DNA from: Chamaecyparis obtusa
Taxonomy: Eukaryota > Streptophyta > Pinopsida > Cupressales > Cupressaceae
Direction of reading: 5' to 3'
Assembly: GCA_027943335.1 (NCBI GenBank)
Contig: BSBK01002084.1
Location: 121,001-185,000, forward strand
DNA length: 64,000 bases
A program made the position numbers and the translations under genes. Positions 59,561 through 64,000 of the stretch are shown piece by piece. Under the pieces are notes generated by a model. That model saw nothing but the letters and a program-made list of their open reading frames with translations. It did not search any database and was not told the origin of the DNA. Positions within the stretch are counted from its first letter, which is position 1, and each line of letters begins with the position of its first letter.

Positions 59561-60846
59561 CAAGGGAAGGAATGCTCAAAATTAGATGAAGTAGTCTTAG
59601 ATGGGGTACCTTTTTTCTTGGAATCAAATAGCATTAAGAAAATGTCAAAATTCAATGTCCCAAACTACTACAAACATACAGATACATAATTTGTACAACT
59701 GAAACTTGTTGAGTCAAGTTAGTCTTATTATGTCTTGATTTTTTACAAGTCATATATTTATGCATCTCCAGGATGTCCACAAGTGATTTAGAGATGCCAT
59801 GATGGTATCATGACTTATTTTTCTTTGTTTTCTATTTGTGAAATTTTTTTCGTGAAGTCTTAAAAGAGCAATCTAGATGTCTTTGATAAGAGCCTTCACA
59901 TCCATATACAATGTCCAATTGTAAAATTGGTAATGGATAATTTGGTTGTGATACATCATACATACCTCGACTCTGAGTGCTCAACCTAGATGGATCAACC
60001 CAACATTCCTTGTTTGTTTAGCATGCTTGTTTTCAATGCAAGAGTATAATTGTACCTAGATCTTTCATATCTTGGTAGGATGGTATCCATTTTTGCTATA
60101 ATAGTTGGCTCAATGATGACAAATAAATAGCTCAATTAAGATGGAAATCAAAAGAATAGTTATTAAAACATTAAGCTCTTTGTTTACTATAATCTAAAGG
60201 TTTCAATCAAGGATTCATTCACACATTCTATTAGTCAATTCTAACATTCTATCAAATCTGTCAAATATCTTATATCAGTCAAATCTCTTCTATCACTCAA
60301 TCTATTTGTCAAAATGGTCAAATCAATTTTCAAATCATTCAAATCAATTGGTCAGTCATTCCATCGTCATTTGTCTTATCCATGATATTGTCTTTCCTAA
60401 AAACATACATTCTCATTCTGTGTTAAATAGGATATGTCTTTCCTAAAACCATACATCATCATTTGTCTTATACAAGATGTATCTTTTCCTGAAACCAGAC
60501 ATTGTCACTTGTCTTATATAGGGTAGGTCTTTCATGAAACTAGAGGTTATCACTAGTCTTATACAGGATGGGTCCTTCCAAGAACCAGACATGATTCTTA
60601 TCAACAATCTATATGTCCAATGTTGACCAAATAGTCATCACAACCTACCAACATTCTTCACTTCTTACTAATTATTCTTTTCTTAATCTAAATCTTCTTT
60701 CAAGAGATCATTCATGTCTTTATGGCACAAATAGTCTCTCGAGGGGACATCATTTACCTTGTTGTCACAATTTGTTCTTCTCTTTGGGGCATACCGAGGC
60801 ATAATTTTTATTATTCTTTGAAACAACACCTAAAAAGCATTGCATC
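59561..60846 (+). other. 3' region of second Tat relic with 46-bp repeats
   Basis: Non-coding. Five tandem units start at about 60372, 60421, 60464, 60510 and 60555 with core TGTCTTATACAGGATGGGTC and CCTGAAACCAGACATTGTCA. Before them lies TCAAAT-rich low-complexity DNA (60230-60350). The frame at 60613-60804 has no recognised content. Confidence 0.65.
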
Positions 60847-60860
60847 AAAGAGGGGGAAAA
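60847..60860 (+). other. Polypurine tract of second Tat relic
   Basis: AAAGAGGGGGAAAA directly before TGTAGACACC, the expected arrangement for a plus-strand 3' LTR. Confidence 0.7.
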
Positions 60861-62380
60861 TGTAGACACCTAAAAATGTCCCATGCCTACAAGCGAGAAT
60901 TTTAACTAATATTCTTCTTAAATTATTAAATAATATTTATTATTTAATTAACTATTGTATTGTCTTAAAATGGAAGCACTTCCATCTTGATAGGTTTAGC
61001 ACCCTCTTTTAGTACATTTATCATGATAGACTTGCATTTAGGATACATTCTGCACTTGATTTCTTCATTTTAGGTGAAATTAGGGTTAGGATCCTAAGGA
61101 TTCTCCTTAATTTCCCCTCTTCCATGGCTCTATTTTCTAGGTAGAGACTTATAAATAGGTCCTCCTAGCTTTCATCATGATCATCATAGGATTTTATGCC
61201 TCTCCCCATAATTCTGTCCCATTCTGGCATCATTTGTAGGTCTTCGGGAGCATCCCCGAGACCCTCCCATCCCTAATTTTTGGAAGGATCTGGATCCCTG
61301 GGTCTAAGATGACCTAGACCCTTGACCTAGGTCAGAGTTGAGGTCATCCCTGACCTAGGTCAAAAGTCGATCTCATCCCTAACCTAGGTCAGAAGACAAG
61401 GTCATCTTTGACCTCTTCCCAGAATCTGTGCCCCTTTTTTAGATTTGGTCTCTGCGGGCCCCAAAATCAATGTCGGGCCCTCAGATCCGAGTGCAGAAGG
61501 ATTTTTAATTTGAAATTAATTTAATTATTTTCCCTCCTTAGTTGGTTATTGTGATTGGACCTTAATTCGAGGTGAAAATTTGAATTATGGGTCCTCACAT
61601 TGCTCTAGGAGCCTCACCTTGAAACCTCTATATAAAGACTCTCATTTGCAATTCACTTTCACCAAGCGAATTTCATGATCAAGTGCTCTCAAGGAGAAAA
61701 ATTTCATGAACAAGGAGATTCAAGCAAGCAAGGAATGGTGAATTGAAGATGCAAGATTGCAAGAGGATGATTATAGAAGATCAAGCCATTGTTGATATCA
61801 AGCATCTTTGTAAACACACTCATTGTGAACACCTACTTGGAGCAAGAGAGATCCTTTCTTCCTTGATCCACCATTACCAAACTTTCAAGCATTCAAAGAT
61901 ACAATCATGGGGTAGAAATTACAGATTGTGAGTTTGGTTAGAAGTACTTTAGCCTTGGGGGCTTGGTATGCTTTTTTATCTCATTCAAAATCTATGCATT
62001 GTTGTCTCATACATATTCATGCTAGGGTTTTTGATCTAGAGGATTAGATCTTGGCATTACACTTTCAATACATACACAAAACACATTCTATTTCAATTGG
62101 CTATTTGTGGAGGTGGAGATCACCAAAACGGGGGTTTGACTAAGGCAAAACCCTATATAGCCACCCCCAAAAAATCCCCTTTTTCAGATATCTACAATCG
62201 CTATTTTGAGAATTGGAGGACAGATCTGAGTACTCTTTTCGGAAAACTTCTGAGATCTGTGAACAAAATCAAAGTCAACCTTCAGATGAGGTATGTATCT
62301 TAATCTAATTAATTTTCAAGTATTTTCCAGATTTACTTTACTTATGCTATTCCAATTCAAGATACATACAAATGAATAGT
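60861..62380 (+). repeat. Putative 3' LTR of second Tat relic (right end unknown)
   Basis: Starts TGTAGACACC after the polypurine tract. Contains two possible TATA boxes (TATAAATAGG at 61150-61159 and TATATAAAG at 61630-61638) and the GACCTAGGTC cluster. A G-rich segment near 62100-62160 (GGAGGTGGAGATCACC) precedes a frame at 62097-62303 of unknown nature. The right boundary and target duplication were not found; 62380 is arbitrary. Confidence 0.5.
61311..61390. repeat. GACCTAGGTC palindrome cluster
   Basis: The 10-bp palindrome GACCTAGGTC is perfect at 61324-61333 and 61352-61361; one-mismatch or partial copies lie at 61311-61320 and 61381-61390. Spacing between the full copies is 28 bp, with GGTCATCCCT phrases between. 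Confidence 0.9.
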
Positions 62381-64000
62381 GTTGAACTGTTAGGTGCATT
62401 ATTAAGGCCCCATTTATATTCTATTCAATTATGTCATTCTACCATATTCTAAAATCAAAATCATCATTTTCTCCTTAATTCTATAACTAAGTGATTTTAA
62501 TTAATTATCTTAATTATTAATCGTCCAATCAAATTTTTCATTAGTTATTCATCTATAAAGTAATTAAAATAATTAAACATTATTTAATTATTCCTTATGT
62601 CATTCAATTAATTAAATAACCAAATTTAATTAATTTTCCCTCCTAATTATTGCACTTCTGTTATAATTAAATTAAATTCTATCTCATTATTAAATAAGTG
62701 ATATTTATTTAAGTAAACTAATTATTCCCCTCATAATTAAATAAATTAAATTTATTTAACTACAACTAACAATTCCTCTCATAAATAAATAAGTAATTAT
62801 TTATTTATAAAATATCTTGACATGTGCAAATAGATAATATTTTATTTATTTATAAATCATAATTATTCCTCCCAAACCCTAACTCACACTCAGTTTGAGT
62901 TAGCTTTTCAATCACAACTCTTCACTCCCACAATTCCCTCTCCTAACTATTCAATCCACATTGTTAATTCCTTCCTCAACAATCAGTTAAGTTTTCCATT
63001 AATTTAGTCTTCTAATCCATGCAATCAGTTAAGTCTTCCATCAATTTAGTCTTCTAATCCATGCAATTAGTTGACTCATCCATGCAATCAGTTATCTCAC
63101 TAGTCCATTCAAGTCATCTATCCAGTCTATTTCTGCTGATAGATACCATCAATCCCCCCAATCAATGCAGTCAAGAAGAGTTGAACTCCCACTCACTCTG
63201 AGTTCAACTCCTCAATCACAGTCAATCAAACCTTCAATCATGGATTCTTCATTGAAACCCCTAAAATCTTATAAATAGAGAGTCTTTTTTTCATATTTAA
63301 AAAAACCACAATTGCTTTGAATTCTTATGATGGCACAATCTTGAGCTCAATTCTGAGAGCCCACATTGCATGAGAAGGAGAACACCAAGGAAGGATTTCA
63401 TATGGTTTTCATATAAATGTTCTTAAATCGATTCAGTATGTATGATGTTTATGCTTATTGTTTATCTTGCAATTCTTTCTCTGATGATTGGGAATACTAA
63501 TTGCACTAATAAATATCTTTGTGGTTGAGATCTCTTATGTTATTGTAGGTTTTTTAATTGATCCCTATTATCTTATTACACATTCAACCATTAATTTGAA
63601 ATTAAAAAATGCTTAAGTTTCTTTAAAATATTCATAAATCTAGCTCTTTGTTTATTCCATGTGAACTTTTCGTTACTTGGTTCAATCTCTATTAATTCAT
63701 TTGTTTTGTAAAAAGTTACCAAAGTCCACTTGTACTTGTCCTATCCTTTGTTAAACTACAAGAATTTTTCCTAGGGTGATATGATAGCAGTGAAATCCCC
63801 CAAACAACCATGTATTTTTTCCCCATCTGTCAAGAAGAGTCTAGATAATTCTTCCCATAGTATTCTTTTGTCCTCTATTCTTGATTGGACCATAAACGTT
63901 GAAAATAGTAAATTGCACATTTAAAATCAAACTAGTAACCTTTCCTAACATCCAATTCCAATTCATTTATATATCATCAATTCTTATTTTATTTTTCTTC
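62381..64000. other. AT-rich terminal region with a 42-bp repeat
   Basis: No gene recognised. TTAATTAA-type low-complexity DNA fills 62470-62870. A 42-bp unit (AATCAGTTAAGTTTTCCATT...) is repeated at 62981-63022 and 63023-63064, with partial copies to about 63095. A TATAAATAGAG box at 63271-63281 resembles LTR promoters, so part of this may be another LTR. Confidence 0.5.

Noticed and set aside
63955..63959. ATTCC as the right target duplication for the second Tat relic (left flank ATTCC at 55838-55842)
   Set aside because: A 5-mer match over 3 kb is expected by chance, and the implied 3.1-kb LTR does not align with the 5' stub.

Overview
The window is plant nuclear DNA built almost entirely from mobile elements. 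I found no intact host gene, no tRNA or rRNA gene and no CRISPR array. Plant origin is indicated by Ty1/copia elements with initiator-Met-type primer sites (TGGTATCAGAGC), a Tat-lineage Ty3/gypsy element with a second (archaeal-type) RNase H, a LINE ORF1 of the DUF4283 type and a spliced DUF4218 transposase relic. The depth of nesting and the lack of genes suggest a very large genome, possibly a conifer, but the sequence does not prove the lineage.

Left part (1-13 kb): a minus-strand LINE ORF1 relic (63-2140) abuts a truncated copia gag, primer site and LTR (2150-3479). Next comes a decayed Ty3/gypsy integrase on the minus strand (3540-4048 and 9543-9770). It is split by a 5.5-kb non-autonomous LTR element (4049-9542, duplicated site ATCCT), whose U3 carries five hairpins and five 31-bp repeats. 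An isolated copia 3' LTR lies at 11342-12657.

Middle (13-22.5 kb): AT-rich DNA with a broken three-exon CACTA-type (DUF4218) transposase relic near 16.2-17.4 kb, a dispersed 145-bp repeat, and two long hairpins near 15.65 and 20.15 kb.

Core (22.5-50 kb): a three-element nest. Copia-1 (22582-50023, duplicated site ACAAC) landed in an 88-bp tandem array. A 14.4-kb Tat element (26926-41333, CCTCC) then inserted into the start of its gag, and copia-2 (42122-49251, ATAAC) inserted into its 5' LTR. LTR divergence read by eye (about 7% in a sample of copia-1, about 2% in Tat, about 0.7% in copia-2) agrees with this order. All three lie on the minus strand. Copia-2 is nearly complete, with only three nonsense codons in its gag-pol frame.

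Right part (50-64 kb): unexplained T/G-rich DNA interrupted by a 2.5-kb non-autonomous LTR element (50896-53363, GAGCT), then a heavily decayed plus-strand Tat relative (about 55843-60860) followed by its polypurine tract and putative 3' LTR, which contains GACCTAGGTC palindromes and other short tandem arrays.
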